The notes: a model not told the origin generated them from the sequence alone. A stretch of DNA of 64,000 nucleotides from Sabellastarte sp. h YS-2021 (GCA_964017235.1 OZ024936.1:51201028-51265027); one strand, 5' to 3'; counted from the stretch's first letter, positions 42,701-46,379 are shown. Translations and numbers: made by a program.

Positions 42701-45506
42701 CTGAAAAATACCAATTGTAAGATAAAACATCATTTTCTTTATATAATTAACTAAGGTTTTAAAGGTGGCGAATTTTAGATTCCTGGCGAATTTTAGATTT
42801 CTTACTCTATTTAGTTAAATTAAAAGAAACTTGGGCCTAGTGTAAAATAAAACTGACTTTGTTGAAATCTTGTACTTAATTTACAGTGAAATGACTTGAG
42901 AAACATGTCACCCCTGACAAAATGACAATATCCCTGGAAAAGCAAATTTGTTTTGAATTAAAAAAATGGAAAAAAAATTGTTTAATATCAGGTTACACGT
43001 TAATCATTTTTACACTTATCTTAAGAGTGTTGTTAACTGCAAAAATGTTTTAGTGCTGAATCAGGTATTTGTCCCTGATTCTATGACCATTAACTTGGAA
43101 AAGATTATTTATTTTCAATTCCAACATCAGTAAACCTGGTTAAACATTTTGGTACATGTGTAATATCTATTTGTTGTTGCTACAAGCCATTATATTCCTC
43201 AGAGTGTTTTTATGTAGAGTAAGAAATCTAAAATTCGCCAGGAATCTAAAATTCGCCACCTCTAAAACCTTAGTTGATTTTATGAAGAAAATGATGTTTT
43301 TGTCCAAAAATTGGTATTTTTCAGTTCAAAAAGCCTTAGTTTACTATACAGTCAACAAATCTCACCACAATTCATTTATTTTATTAGTATTTTCACGTGT
43401 GGCGAATTTCAGATATGTGGCGAATTTTAGATTTCTTACTCTACAAATGCACTACTAGTGGTATGACTCCAGAATGTGTTACCATTGACTGATAACAGCT
43501 TCTTTCAGTGCAATATAAGCATCTGCCACTGTGGCCTAGTGGGTAACACACCTAGGAATAAAGTGGATGGTACCCAGGTACAGGCAGATACATGTTAGCA
43601 CAGATGTCCGCTTAAAATTGTGGTCCTCTATCATTGGGTCCTATCCCCTGCAGTGGCAGGCTAAAGAACCTCAGAGACATTGATAAATGGTCATCCTTGA
43701 GCCTCTGTCTTTCAGTTAGGGGAGTATTAGTCACTTGAAAGCTTGCCAATGGGCTGTACTTGTGCAGTTAGGATGGGTGAAATGTCCTGTAGTACAAGGA
43801 GATATTGCACTGAGTATAAATACACAACATACTTAAACTTAACAAATCATAGCATATATCATAAACAAAAGTTACTTTGTATAGTTCTTGATATTAAGAT
43901 CATATTATCGCTATATTAAGATCATATTATCTCTATATTAAGAATATATTATCTTAATATTAATATTATATTAAGATCATATTACCTCTATATTAAGATT
44001 ATATTATCTCTATATTAAGATTATATTATCTCTATATTAAGATCATATTATCTCTATATTAAGATCATGATCTTAATCTCTATATTAAGATCATATTACC
44101 TCTATATTAAGATCATATTACCTCTATATTAAGATCATATTATCTGTATATTAAAAATATATTATCTATATATGAAGATTATATTAAGATCATATTACCT
44201 CTATATTAAGATCATATTATCTCTATATTGTCTCTGGCTGTTTCTGTAGAAATGTGCTACTGCTGGCTCTGGCATTGCTCCTGACTCAATGACAATTAAC
44301 CTGGAGAAGCAGATCTGTTTTGGAGTGGATTATGACTTTGCCAGTCATAAGTGTTATTTCCACACCAATGAACTGCTGTGTCCTGCAGTGGATCCCATAC
44401 CTACACCTGTACAGGTGGTGGAAGCTCCATCTGTCATCAACATTCTGCTCTGTAAGTCTCTTCAGTTATAGTAATAAACCCATTTTGGTCAAACTAAAAA
44501 ACCCCTATAGCTCACTTGTAATTAATCCTTTTGACCTCGGATACCTGAAGGTCGTATGAGGGTAGTCGAACTTATAACGGTTTATATGTCACTTATTAGT
44601 AGTCATAGAGGTTAGGGGTCTCAAACCAGCCTATAGGAAACCGCATACTGGGATATATTTTCATGTGGTAAGATTTAACTATAGACCCCTCCTTTAAGGT
44701 CAAATTAGAGAAAAACTTGCTTATTATTAATTCCATCGATTGGGGATTTGTAAACAACCTACAATAAATTATGTGCTGCCAATCTTTTTATATTGCTATA
44801 TTTGACATGGATATGTGCTTTATATGACACCATTGATCCTGTTCTATTACTTCACAGAATGTCAGCTAGATATTGCTACTGGCACTCCCCTCAAATGGTG
44901 TGATTCATATCTATTAAGCAGAAGCCAGTGTGTTAAAATAAAATGAGGCTGAAAATTCTTTTGGTCTTCACTGTCTACATGCGCAAGGTGCACAGCCATC
45001 AGAGACATGCATAGTGCACTAGTATTTGTGAAGGTCTGGCAACAAAAACAAATTCTGACCCAGGCAAATCCCATAGCGGGTGCAGAACTCAGACAGTCAC
45101 CCATCCAAATACTAACATAGCCGATTGCTGAAAAAATTCTGTGTCTGCTGAGAAGAACCTTCAATTTGGTGTTCCCCTAGTGTCCATGTTAGGACCTGTG
45201 TTGTTCACATTGCAGGTGTCACCAATTGCAAATATAACAACAATATGATGTGGGAATGTTCTATGGAGATGATTCACCACTTTATGTCTCCATATGACCC
45301 AAGGATGTTAACAATAGTCCTTCTGTGGCAATTTGCATTGCTGTTTATGTTGTTTTATATATATGTGTACGTGTATTATATCAAATGTTTTGAAGTATAT
45401 ATGACATCATTCTTCTTACATACATTTCAGGTCCATTAACATCAGTGACTGCTTAACCTGCCAATATGCTGTTTCTACTGGTGATGATCAGCTAAACATA
45501 ATTTAA
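9606..45506 (+). CDS. Secreted Tyr/Gly/Gln-rich protein with two PAN/apple-like domains (ten coding exons)
   Basis: Exons: 9606-9753, 10626-10748, 11024-11064, 13297-13385, 15591-15736, 41750-41977, 42476-42573, 44250-44451, 45216-45306, 45431-45506. All introns have GT-AG ends and phases agree throughout, giving about 413 residues. Residues 1-23 form a signal peptide (hydrophobic run SLILVITVVLAG, likely cut after Ala23). About 24-134 is rich in Tyr, Gly and Gln. About 135-145 is a run of Glu, then Lys-rich sequence to 182. About 185-258 and 262-358 are PAN-like domains with the pattern Asp-Cys-x3-Cys, then Cys-x-(x)-Asp-Tyr and Lys-Cys-Tyr-(Ile/Phe)-His-Thr-Asn. The last two exons add more cysteines. 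PAN domains bind proteins or sugars outside cells, and low-complexity acidic/basic and Tyr/Gly-rich parts are common in shell-matrix and byssal proteins. A matrix role is therefore plausible but inferred. The family member is not recognised. Confidence 0.7.
9782..10021 (+). mobile_element. Solo terminal repeat of the older DIRS family (in coding intron 1)
   Basis: It matches the right inverted terminal repeat at about 30050-30298, including CACTCACTCACTGGC, CAGGAAATGGTAAGTATTTA and the end AAAATTTTTCAA. No internal DIRS sequence accompanies it. It could be a recombination product or a 3' truncation. Confidence 0.75.
10263..10511. mobile_element. MITE, Tc1/mariner-like, in coding intron 1
   Basis: About 250 bp bounded by inverted repeats. 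GGTGGACACAAAGATAA on the left pairs with TTATCTTTGTGTCCACC on the right, and inner arms CAGAATTTTTTA and TAAAAAATTCT extend the match. TA lies at both edges. There is no transposase ORF. Superfamily is inferred from TA flanks and the terminal sequence style. Confidence 0.7.
10626..10748 (+). CDS. Coding exon 2
   Basis: Acceptor TTTTACACAG and donor G|GTCAGT, phase 1 in and phase 1 out. It encodes ENLMYKFLSSSLQSQDAKDM and continues to SYGYGKYPSSQKMG. The helical-looking start changes to a Gly/Tyr/Ser-rich end. Confidence 0.75.
11024..11064 (+). CDS. Coding exon 3 (microexon)
   Basis: 41 nt encoding GYQQMMSYGYQQPQ. Acceptor CATGACAG, donor CAG|GTAATG, phase 1 in and phase 0 out. The composition (Tyr, Gln, Gly, Met) matches exons 2 and 4, which supports it despite its size. 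Confidence 0.65.
11405..11690 (+). mobile_element. tRNA-derived SINE family A
   Basis: The B-box-like GTGGGTTCAAACC lies at about 11425. The rest is the standard body (TGGGTCCTATCCCCAGTAGC, ACTTGAGAGTTGGGCTGTAC) and the 3' end GAGTATGAATGATATAC. The first part of the tRNA-like head is lost. It lies in coding intron 3. Confidence 0.75.
11796..12200 (-). pseudogene. LINE 3' end with RT C-terminal remnant
   Basis: Minus-strand translation from about 12170 contains a segment like KSVKEFGHSFAFDFDVPTIW followed by N, the Trp-Asn motif at the end of many non-LTR reverse transcriptase ORFs. The 3' end is GATTAAGTGCTATAAAG followed by ATTAG repeats (11800-11820). It is 5'-truncated. Confidence 0.6.
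12201..12425 (-). mobile_element. 5S rRNA-derived SINE, copy 1
   Basis: Minus-strand sequence contains AAGTTAAATGGCAATGGGC and GTTAGTACTGGGATGGGGGA. These match the 5S rRNA internal promoter region (AAGCUAAGCAGGGUCGGGCC and GUUAGUACUUGGAUGGGAGA). Flanking parts are shared with the copies at 37111 and 37655. Confidence 0.7.
12426..13296. other. Rest of coding intron 3, AT-rich
   Basis: No exon or element is recognised before the acceptor CACTTGCAG at 13288-13296. Confidence 0.5.
13297..13385 (+). CDS. Coding exon 4
   Basis: 89 nt, phase 0 in and 2 out, donor GG|GTAAGTC. It encodes SYGHELVYQQPMKGYKQQQP then SGYGMMDHKG. It continues the Tyr/Gln/Gly-rich part. Confidence 0.8.
13440..13915. repeat. 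Degenerate tandem repeat, about 130-160 bp x 3
   Basis: The phrases TAGGGACATTGGTTAGGGG, TGTAGGTGTGCAACATCATG and TGACCTTGATTTGACCTTTG recur at about 13560, 13700 and 13840. Unit length varies and the copies are diverged. It lies in coding intron 4. Confidence 0.7.
14015..14330. repeat. Minisatellite, about 30-37 bp, degenerate
   Basis: Variants of CACAGTAAGTCAATAACTA plus a TTAATATA-type spacer recur at irregular spacing. A looser run of ATACAAGTTAATAATTTGAA variants lies at 14640-14760. Confidence 0.55.
14331..15590. other. Rest of coding intron 4, AT-rich
   Basis: Apart from the loose repeat at 14640-14760, nothing is recognised before the acceptor TGTATTTTAG at 15581-15590. Confidence 0.45.
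15591..15736 (+). CDS. Coding exon 5: Glu run then Lys-rich segment
   Basis: Phase 2 in and 1 out, donor A|GTAAGC. It encodes YEHEEEEEEEDGYGHKMPSG, then YGYKPRKKKQKVKKVF and VPIVIRKKKQKK. An acidic cluster followed directly by basic clusters fits a mineral- or polymer-binding spacer, by analogy only. With the Arg formed at the next junction it ends KKR, a possible proprotein convertase site just before the first PAN-like domain. Confidence 0.8.
16258..16592 (-). mobile_element. tRNA-derived SINE family A, nearly full length
   Basis: Minus strand: the head at 16500-16592 carries the B-box-like GGGTTCAAACC and the body runs to GAGTATAAATAC at about 16268. It is one of the most complete copies and defines the family length as about 310-335 bp. 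Confidence 0.8.
16595..16990 (+). mobile_element. LINE 3' fragment with an internal 36-bp tandem duplication
   Basis: It starts like an RT C-terminal tail (CTTACCTCTTCAATTCAAG) and ends with GCAAAGCAGTAGAGTAG, which resembles the end of the LINE tail at 46075-46100. CCCCACGTAACATCTTCACC and what follows is repeated twice at about 16624-16695. Confidence 0.45.
17845..17970 (+). repeat. Dispersed repeat fragment
   Basis: CAGAGAGTGCATACCTCC and AGGCCCAACACCT recur, diverged, at about 52790-52840. They are followed in both places by TGCAATGATAAA. The element class is not recognised. Confidence 0.4.
17973..18201. mobile_element. TAGAG MITE, copy 1
   Basis: Terminal inverted repeats TAGAGTAAGAAATCTAAAAT on the left and ATTTTAGATTTCTTACTCTA on the right, 229 bp, TA at each edge and no ORF. 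Each end also has an inner copy of the CTAAAATTCGCCA motif. It is nearly identical to 43215-43443. Confidence 0.85.
18488..18712 (+). repeat. Left inverted terminal repeat of the older DIRS
   Basis: Reverse complement of about 30050-30298. Shared blocks include ACTTACCATTTCCTGACCA, CCAACTCACTGGCCAACGTT and GGTCATGTGACCACGCTAGT. Several mismatches show its age. Confidence 0.8.
18713..20897 (+). pseudogene. Left internal part of the older DIRS, heavily decayed
   Basis: By position this should hold the gag-like ORF and RT. An ATG-rich start lies near 18854. A Ser/Arg/Asp-rich segment at about 19360-19480 contains a 49-bp tandem duplication (CCAAAGGTCAGAAATCGG and CCAAAGGTCTGGAATCGG). Frames are broken and I could not place RT motifs. 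A hairpin-prone stretch lies at 20310-20380. Confidence 0.45.
20898..21089 (+). repeat. Left inverted terminal repeat, young DIRS
   Basis: From about 20915 to 21089 it is essentially the exact reverse complement of 26978-27160. It carries several CCGGT motifs and TGACGTCA (a CRE-like palindrome) at 21068-21075, possible promoter elements. Confidence 0.88.
21214..23193 (+). CDS. DIRS ORF1, gag-like protein (659 residues)
   Basis: First long ORF after the left terminal repeat. ATG at 21214 is the first in frame and no other start is needed. Residues 11-46 hold a Cys/His cluster (Cys11, His13, Cys24, Cys27, Cys37, Cys43, Cys46) that may bind zinc. Residues about 60-330 are low complexity: Lys-rich, then Pro/Thr and acidic Ser/Glu stretches with a short internal duplication (ATQPVEAPGA). 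Residues about 480-590 look helical and globular, and the end is basic (Arg/Gln-rich), as expected for RNA binding. ORF1 of DIRS elements is taken as the particle-forming protein by position, not by strong similarity. The frame is intact, and its end overlaps the open frame of ORF2. Confidence 0.85.
   Translation: MASPGQRRGTCGHAMALFDTHTKCARCRDKGVGQDDCVLKKDCTICNSLTAEQKLQLATPTYKARKEKELQKKATSPSLVDPSTVSVIGKVDSAKGDSGDRGETPKKKKTSHKSPKKTSKPPKAPDFQSDLKNLDEKWSERFTRLEALFLSKTFQLPVEPVQSSNVVVSEKPFIPPVELSAHQSPATGVSGKKKKSATQPVEAPGAKKLATQPVEAPGAGVDLQLTDQAAFSSAAASTSGRPEVQPPGPTTQPPTTDQPEEVSSEEDQFSDQPELSLDEGELSEVLSVGQDREELTETDQELSSEQTYRETLRGVRSFMGWEQVPEFDSSSSAQDDNPFAGTKPHLPGKVSLKVPVDDWLCRKFEKLNITIQEGYPSRASETSGLVKDQFVKPPRTLKWYDMHTEKKEFSRSKVTSWTNQPARLNSSFPRIANRSLPSAPASRPVTQDTLRKWERAARDQTYMCNQAAAFSRCLTKVQDSMASQLKILQNDKGKGKATGKSHQAVEELDFLITFNKSISQAMARTMQDLSEGVFINVANLTLTRRDSYLDYLKAGIKQDTLNALRSAPLHMSALFPDHLISKAEEEIRHHEEKRTPGSSHKGSHRFHPYQTTKQQQPEQERKPGLPAWKQLGRRRGQRSHRGRTASFVQRPAKTQKQYK
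23420..25561 (+). CDS. DIRS ORF2: reverse transcriptase, RNase H, methyltransferase-like domain
   Basis: The frame is open from 23153, overlapping ORF1, but the first ATG is at 23420; initiation may instead use the overlap. RT: residues about 45-330, with FKDAYFHIP, LPFGLSTAP and the active-site YLDD at 24128-24139. RNase H: FTDAS (Asp at 24626), LELKAV (Glu at 24722), ATDN (Asp at 24797) and a final IADKLSR, so all acidic residues are present. The C-terminal part (from about 24990) has VDLFATRFNNKLPQFVS and DALSLSWEG, the DIRS adenine-methyltransferase-like domain of unclear role. The enzyme would copy the element RNA into DNA. The frame is uninterrupted. It overlaps the recombinase ORF by about 250 nt. 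Confidence 0.9.
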   Translation: MPGHQESIKSVKGVSCVDQLSSVQVVTNAPLAVTNPPVGSRLHEFWEKWAALGVSPKVISVLREGYILPFRSRPHLTRKPTVTSCYVDPHRNSYLLEALHQLLDKKAVEVVQNPQSLGFYNRLFLVPKPNNRWRPVLDLSRLNNYLKTQSFKMETPETIRTSLQTGEWVTSIDFKDAYFHIPINSQSRKYMRFHIQGKTYQFKALPFGLSTAPMEFTVVAKEVKWLAMKEGIRIHQYLDDWLVRATSHRVCLQQTKNLVSLCRKLGWLVNKDKSELEPKQIFNFVGYQFDLREGRVRPTTERWQTLQSKVLEILSQPVCPVRKLMSLIGLLTATEKQVHLGRLRMRPIQWHLKNNWRVPESLEKIIPIPKSLHPHLKWWLEEDNVVTGQPLHPLEHALQIFTDASKEGWGAHLNEHMARGSWSLPESKLHINYLELKAVLLALQEFQALCMNKVVLIATDNTTVVAYINKEGGMKSGPLCALLWRILTWCTRNQVTLKARHIPGRLNVIADKLSRLGQTIQTEWSLNPEIFQAICSRWHTPQVDLFATRFNNKLPQFVSPVPDPQAWAVDALSLSWEGLDPYAFPPVAILGKVVEKLQDYPCNRIILIAPGWPNMPWFWDLVAMSSQIPLCLPSIPNLVSQPFNQVLHRNLSNLNLHAWLLEPQQSSSRASLRQWQHELRLLKEDQPDLSMKQSGPFLQSGASVIRWTSKHHL
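25309..26473 (+). pseudogene. DIRS tyrosine recombinase with one-base frameshift
   Basis: The start is taken at ATG 25309, inside the end of ORF2; the same frame is open further upstream without meaning. The N-terminal SAM-like core-binding part is at about 25480-25740. The catalytic part begins with LMALGSGKRRSE, whose Arg lies near 25876-25881. A run of seven A at 26155-26161 shifts the frame, and a TGA follows at 26167. After the shift the other frame carries the His-x-x-Arg box (His 26276, Arg 26285) and the catalytic Tyr (26384) before the stop at 26471. The relic at 1-345 shows no such shift, so the extra A is a lesion of this copy or a read error. The enzyme would join the circular cDNA to the target. 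Confidence 0.85.
26474..26820 (+). other. DIRS 3' untranslated spacer
   Basis: Contains an A-run at 26535-26552, a G-run at 26652-26660 and the palindrome-like CCGGTTAACCGG at about 26681-26692. The same layout, diverged, is at 346-640. Confidence 0.6.
26821..26915. repeat. Internal complementary region, young DIRS
   Basis: GCAATTGTCCATTGGATAGG through CGCAATAAAA is complementary to the left end. TTGCAAATTTAATAAG through CCCTATCCAATGGAC is complementary to the right end. Confidence 0.88.
26978..27192 (-). repeat. Right inverted terminal repeat, young DIRS
   Basis: Complement of the left repeat up to about 27160, then a right-specific tail (GTATTAACTTATAAAAATT to AAATTTGCAA) that the internal complementary region also matches. 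Confidence 0.88.
27193..27540 (+). pseudogene. Older DIRS, RNase H remnant
   Basis: Forward frame 27194-27535 reads LLLLLDAFFKGWDAQLW and GSRLHIN, which aligns with the young element's LQIFTDASKEGWGAHL and SKLHIN. The key Asp-Ala-Ser is now Asp-Ala-Phe and the Glu box is lost. Just upstream, HFQWWTDFSSLKEVP matches the region linking RT and RNase H. The young DIRS therefore inserted next to the RNase H coding part. Confidence 0.65.
27740..29120 (+). pseudogene. Older DIRS, shuffled methyltransferase-like and recombinase remnants
   Basis: Recognisable pieces, in order: recombinase-like (27890-28030, VIPALKPSLDHAL then LCPVRALRGYLDKT), methyltransferase-like (28195-28310, LDCGAWGTDALLFSWEDLDS), recombinase core (28670-28860, LLTYFYRDNP and FKMVFLLTLALGKGRR) and recombinase again (28970-29050, MPALNHWDSS and DRSLCLVRF). 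The same recombinase segment appears twice, on both sides of the methyltransferase-like piece, so this is a mosaic of at least two copies. A CAGGTGCAGA(A/T)TCATCATG phrase recurs at 28045, 28336 and 28407. Confidence 0.6.
29121..29936 (+). other. Older DIRS 3' spacer
   Basis: No coding trace is recognised. A CAA microsatellite lies at 29754-29773. Confidence 0.4.
29937..30037. repeat. Internal complementary region, older DIRS
   Basis: TGGTCAGGAAATGGTAAGTG through CGCAATAAAA complements the left end. TTGAAAAATTTTGTTG through TTACCATTTCCTGACCA complements the right end. Confidence 0.82.
30050..30298 (-). repeat. Right inverted terminal repeat, older DIRS
   Basis: Complement of 18488-18712. 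It ends TAAAATTACAACAAAATTTT then TCAA, matching the solo repeat at 9782-10021. Confidence 0.8.
30299..32225. other. Intronic stretch with nothing recognised
   Basis: AT-rich. It has an A-rich run at 31738-31790 but no ORF, repeat family or RNA gene that I can support. Confidence 0.5.
32226..32429. mobile_element. TAGAG MITE, copy 2 (diverged)
   Basis: Left end TAGAGTAAGAAACCTAAAAT, right end GCGAATTTTAGGTTCCTCAT; both terminal repeats carry mutations. Orientation matches 42579-42809 and is opposite to 17973 and 43215. Confidence 0.75.
32535..32634 (+). CDS. Candidate alternative first exon with signal peptide
   Basis: ATG at 32535 opens MVAIYLLLVCYVVSQDLDD and continues to MRWFHDQLGQSEVQ. 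The first 14 residues look like a signal peptide. A GT at 32635 (G|GTTTGG, a weak donor) would leave phase 1, exactly what exon 41750 needs, and the joined product would pass straight into the first PAN-like domain. A better donor (TTG|GTAATT, 32640) gives phase 0 and would not fit. It could instead be the start of another gene or a chance ORF. Confidence 0.3.
32930..34200. repeat. Satellite, about 168 bp x 8
   Basis: GCTAGATAGAGCGATTTCGA occurs at about 32962, 33131, 33299, 33467, 33628, 33797, 33966 and (GCTACATAG) 34136, so spacing is 161-170 bp. Each unit also has ATGGCGGCCATTTTGAATTT. Open frames of 67-137 codons on both strands follow the repeat and are not genes. Confidence 0.9.
34200..36340. 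repeat. Satellite, about 133 bp x 16
   Basis: GAGCTTTCAC recurs about every 131-134 bp from 34203 to 36197, with a last variant (GACCTTTCAC) at about 36330. Each unit has GTGAAGTTTCAGACCCATAG, CCTACTCAAAATGAGTAAAT and AAGTATTGCAGATAGCC. Copies are more alike than in the 168-bp array, suggesting recent homogenisation. The TACTCAAAATGAGTA part is a short inverted repeat. Confidence 0.92.
37111..37343 (-). mobile_element. 5S rRNA-derived SINE, copy 2
   Basis: Minus strand reads AAAGTTAAGTGGCAATGGGC, then GTTAGTACTGGAATGGGTGA and CCACTTCAG, matching the 5S internal control region. The 3' end is CCCCTTTTGGCCTTGTT. Confidence 0.75.
37655..37892 (-). mobile_element. 5S rRNA-derived SINE, copy 3
   Basis: Minus strand reads ATCTGATCACTGAAGTTAAG then CAGTAATGGGCTATGTTAAT, the closest of the copies to 5S rRNA (ATCTGATCTCGGAAGTTAAG then CAG). 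It has the same boundaries and orientation as copy 2, about 310 bp away. Confidence 0.8.
38018..38250 (+). mobile_element. tRNA-derived SINE family B
   Basis: The head at 38027-38099 folds like a tRNA: GGCAGAGTGGTAACACTC resembles a D-arm A box, and GGGGTTCGATCCCC is a perfect T arm and B box. The anticodon loop has 8 nt and the acceptor stem pairs for only 5 bp, so it is a SINE head, not a tRNA gene. The body ends TTGAAAGCGACGTAAAACCC then CAAATAAACAAAC. Confidence 0.8.
38528..38730. repeat. Dispersed repeat with a G-quadruplex-prone run
   Basis: GGGGTGGGTGGGGTGGGGGT continues to about 38710 with further G-runs, on the + strand. Upstream, CAAACAAACAAAGAGACAAA resembles the flank at 39685-39710. 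Confidence 0.5.
39261..39566 (-). mobile_element. tRNA-derived SINE family A
   Basis: The head at 39485-39566 has GTGGCCTAGCGGGTAGCACA and TGGGTTCAAACCC, and the body ends GAGTATAAATACACA at about 39263. A nearly full copy. Confidence 0.8.
40897..41749 (+). repeat. Decayed tandem array homologous to the start of coding exon 6
   Basis: Units begin near 40897, 41012, 41140, 41250, 41374, 41491 and 41610; the eighth, at 41741, is the real exon start. Each resembles AAATGCAGGGAAGACCATTG, TATAAGGGTTTCTACATCCA and TTTGGAACATTTTCAAAATG. Spacing is 110-131 bp. The 41140 unit keeps the acceptor AG and, over its first 48 nt, aligns with the exon without gaps. Confidence 0.8.
41750..41977 (+). CDS. Coding exon 6: first PAN-like domain
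   Basis: Phase 1 in and out, donor G|GTAAGTT. It encodes KTIAVYKGFYIQGGTQIFGK, then KDCKKACEITPNCFAADYN, KKCYIHTN and a closing HFKKVPC. The spacing Cys-x3-Cys-x5-Cys, a Tyr in the middle and the Lys-Cys-Tyr strand fit the PAN/apple fold. Its first half is repeated upstream as a decayed tandem array. Confidence 0.88.
42476..42573 (+). CDS. Coding exon 7: start of second PAN-like domain
   Basis: Acceptor TTTGTTAAAG, phase 1 in and 0 out, donor AAG|GTGTG followed at once by a MITE. It encodes LLETPRGLITLGVRIFGGLE and QKGVKNLQDCIK, which parallels exon 6 (GFYIQGGTQIFGKFKKIKDCKK). Confidence 0.82.
42579..42809. mobile_element. TAGAG MITE, copy 3, at the exon 7 splice donor
   Basis: 231 bp, TAGAGTAAGAAATCTAAAAT to ATTTTAGATTTCTTACTCTA, with TA edges. 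It begins at intron position +6, so the donor is GTGTG plus the MITE's first TA. Confidence 0.85.
43215..43443. mobile_element. TAGAG MITE, copy 4
   Basis: 229 bp, same orientation as 17973-18201 and very similar to it over the whole length; opposite to 42579-42809, only 400 bp away in the same intron. Confidence 0.87.
43521..43830 (+). mobile_element. tRNA-derived SINE family A
   Basis: The head starts ATCTGCCACTGTGGCCTAGT and the body runs through GGGTCCTATCCCCTGCAGTG to GCACTGAGTATAAATACAC. The B box is damaged (GTGGATGGTACCCAGG). Confidence 0.8.
43888..44228. repeat. Minisatellite, about 20-22 bp
   Basis: ATATTAAGATCATATTATCT with small variations is repeated about 15 times and stops about 20 bp before the acceptor of exon 8. 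Confidence 0.85.
44250..44451 (+). CDS. Coding exon 8: rest of second PAN-like domain
   Basis: Acceptor GTTTCTGTAG, phase 0 in and 1 out, donor T|GTAAGTC. It encodes KCATAGSGIAPDSMTINLEK, QICFGVDYDFASHKCYFHTN and ELLCP, then a Pro/Val linker. The Lys-Cys-Tyr-Phe-His-Thr-Asn strand matches that of domain 1. Confidence 0.87.
44877..44946 (+). CDS. Possible alternative terminal exon, uncertain frame
   Basis: A good acceptor (CTATTACTTCACAG) precedes a frame reading CQLDIATGTPLKWCDSYLLS then RSQCVKIK and stop, with an AATAAA-type string at the stop. Joined to exon 8 in phase, however, the junction itself would form TAA. It could be an inactive old exon or one joined to a different donor. Confidence 0.25.
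44965..45160 (-). mobile_element. 5S rRNA-derived SINE, copy 4 (diverged)
   Basis: Minus strand contains GTTAGTATTTGGATGGGTGA and CACCCGCTATGGGATTTGCC, which match the 5S segment GTTAGTACTTGGATGGGAGA and the neighbouring stem. Confidence 0.6.
45216..45306 (+). CDS. Coding exon 9
   Basis: Acceptor TCACATTGCAG, phase 1 in. Joined to exon 8 it forms a Cys, then VTNCKYNNNMMWECSMEMIH and HFMSPYDPR. The donor AT|GTTAAC (45307) is weak but gives an open final exon with two more Cys. Confidence 0.6.
45307..45439 (+). CDS. Read-through alternative of exon 9
   Basis: If the weak donor is skipped, the frame stays open to TAA at 45437, adding a strongly hydrophobic segment (LTIVLLWQFALLFMLFYIYV). That would give a membrane-anchored form of about 432 residues. 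T-rich intron sequence also encodes such residues by chance, so this is a minor alternative. Confidence 0.2.
45431..45506 (+). CDS. Coding exon 10, C-terminus
   Basis: Acceptor TACATTTCAG at 45421-45430. In the predicted phase it reads SINISDCLTCQYAVSTGDDQ then LNII and stop at 45504. Another phase (PLTSVTA, stop) is possible if the donor of exon 9 is elsewhere. Confidence 0.5.
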
Positions 45507-45577
45507 TTATGTCTATTTTATGTTATTGTTGACCTAGTATTGTATTTTACCTAAAAATAATATGTTGGATTTATTTA

Positions 45578-45583
45578 AATAAA
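45578..45583 (+). promoter_or_regulatory. Poly(A) signal of the secreted-protein gene
   Basis: AATAAA, 72 bp after the proposed stop. It sets the likely 3' end near 45600. Confidence 0.6.
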
Positions 45584-45744
45584 TTATAGCTAGAATCCTA
45601 TACATTGGTCTGTTTTTTTATTTAAACAAATTTTTAATAGTGTTAATATTTTAAAAAACTTTTTATATTTCTATAATCCTTTGATAAAATTTTGATAAAC
45701 ACTTCTCCCTGTGCTCAAATCAACAAGATATGCCTGCATAACTC

Positions 45745-46100
45745 CTGTATGTAGAAACTTGCACTGGGTACAGGTTGAACAGTGCTCTGCATTCAAAGTC
45801 ACAACATTTGTCTACAACTTCTTTCAAACCAGCTCTCCTAGATATTTTGGAACTCTTTCCCCTTCCAAATGAGAAATAGCCCCTCTGTCACATTCTTCAA
45901 ACAACACCTCAAAATCCACCTGTTCAACTCCAGTTTCCCACCTTAGTCTCCTTCCCTTTTGGTCACACCCATAACTCCAAATCACTGACCTTGACCGCCC
46001 CTCGACTGTCCTTATGATAAATGTATTTTGTTAACTAACGCACTGAGTTCCCCTTTGCAGAGAAGAAAATGTGCCTGCAAAGCAGTAGATTAGATTAGAT
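45745..46100 (+). pseudogene. LINE 3' fragment
   Basis: Translation from about 45835 resembles an RT C-terminus (SRYFGTLSPSK, stop, EIAPLSHSSNNTSKSTCS). The 3' end is GCAAAGCAGTAGATTAGATT with an ATTAG repeat. Confidence 0.5.
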
Positions 46101-46159
46101 ATGTTCATCCTTTTTTGAAAACCAAAAATAATGTGCAAAGTACAAGAAGGCAAATGAAC

Positions 46160-46335
46160 AGGGTGGCTAGAATGGTGCAGTGGTAAAACACTCGCTTCCC
46201 ACCTCTGAGGTTGGAGTTAGACTAGCGCTGACCTCAAGTGGGAAACCTTGTAGCTACTTGGTATCAGTGGTTTACCGTACCAGACCTTGCTTTCCTTGGC
46301 TGTCCAACTACCCGTCACAATATAAATGATACAAA
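46160..46335 (+). mobile_element. tRNA-derived SINE family B
   Basis: ATGGTGCAGTGGTAAAACAC and TTCCCACCTCTGAGGTTGGA match the head at 38027. The T arm is damaged. The body has TCAAGTGGGAAACCTTGTAG and CCAACTACCCGTCACAATAT. Confidence 0.75.
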
Positions 46336-46379
46336 GGTACAAGTAAATTAAATTACAGATGAATGTTGAAGTTCTGATG

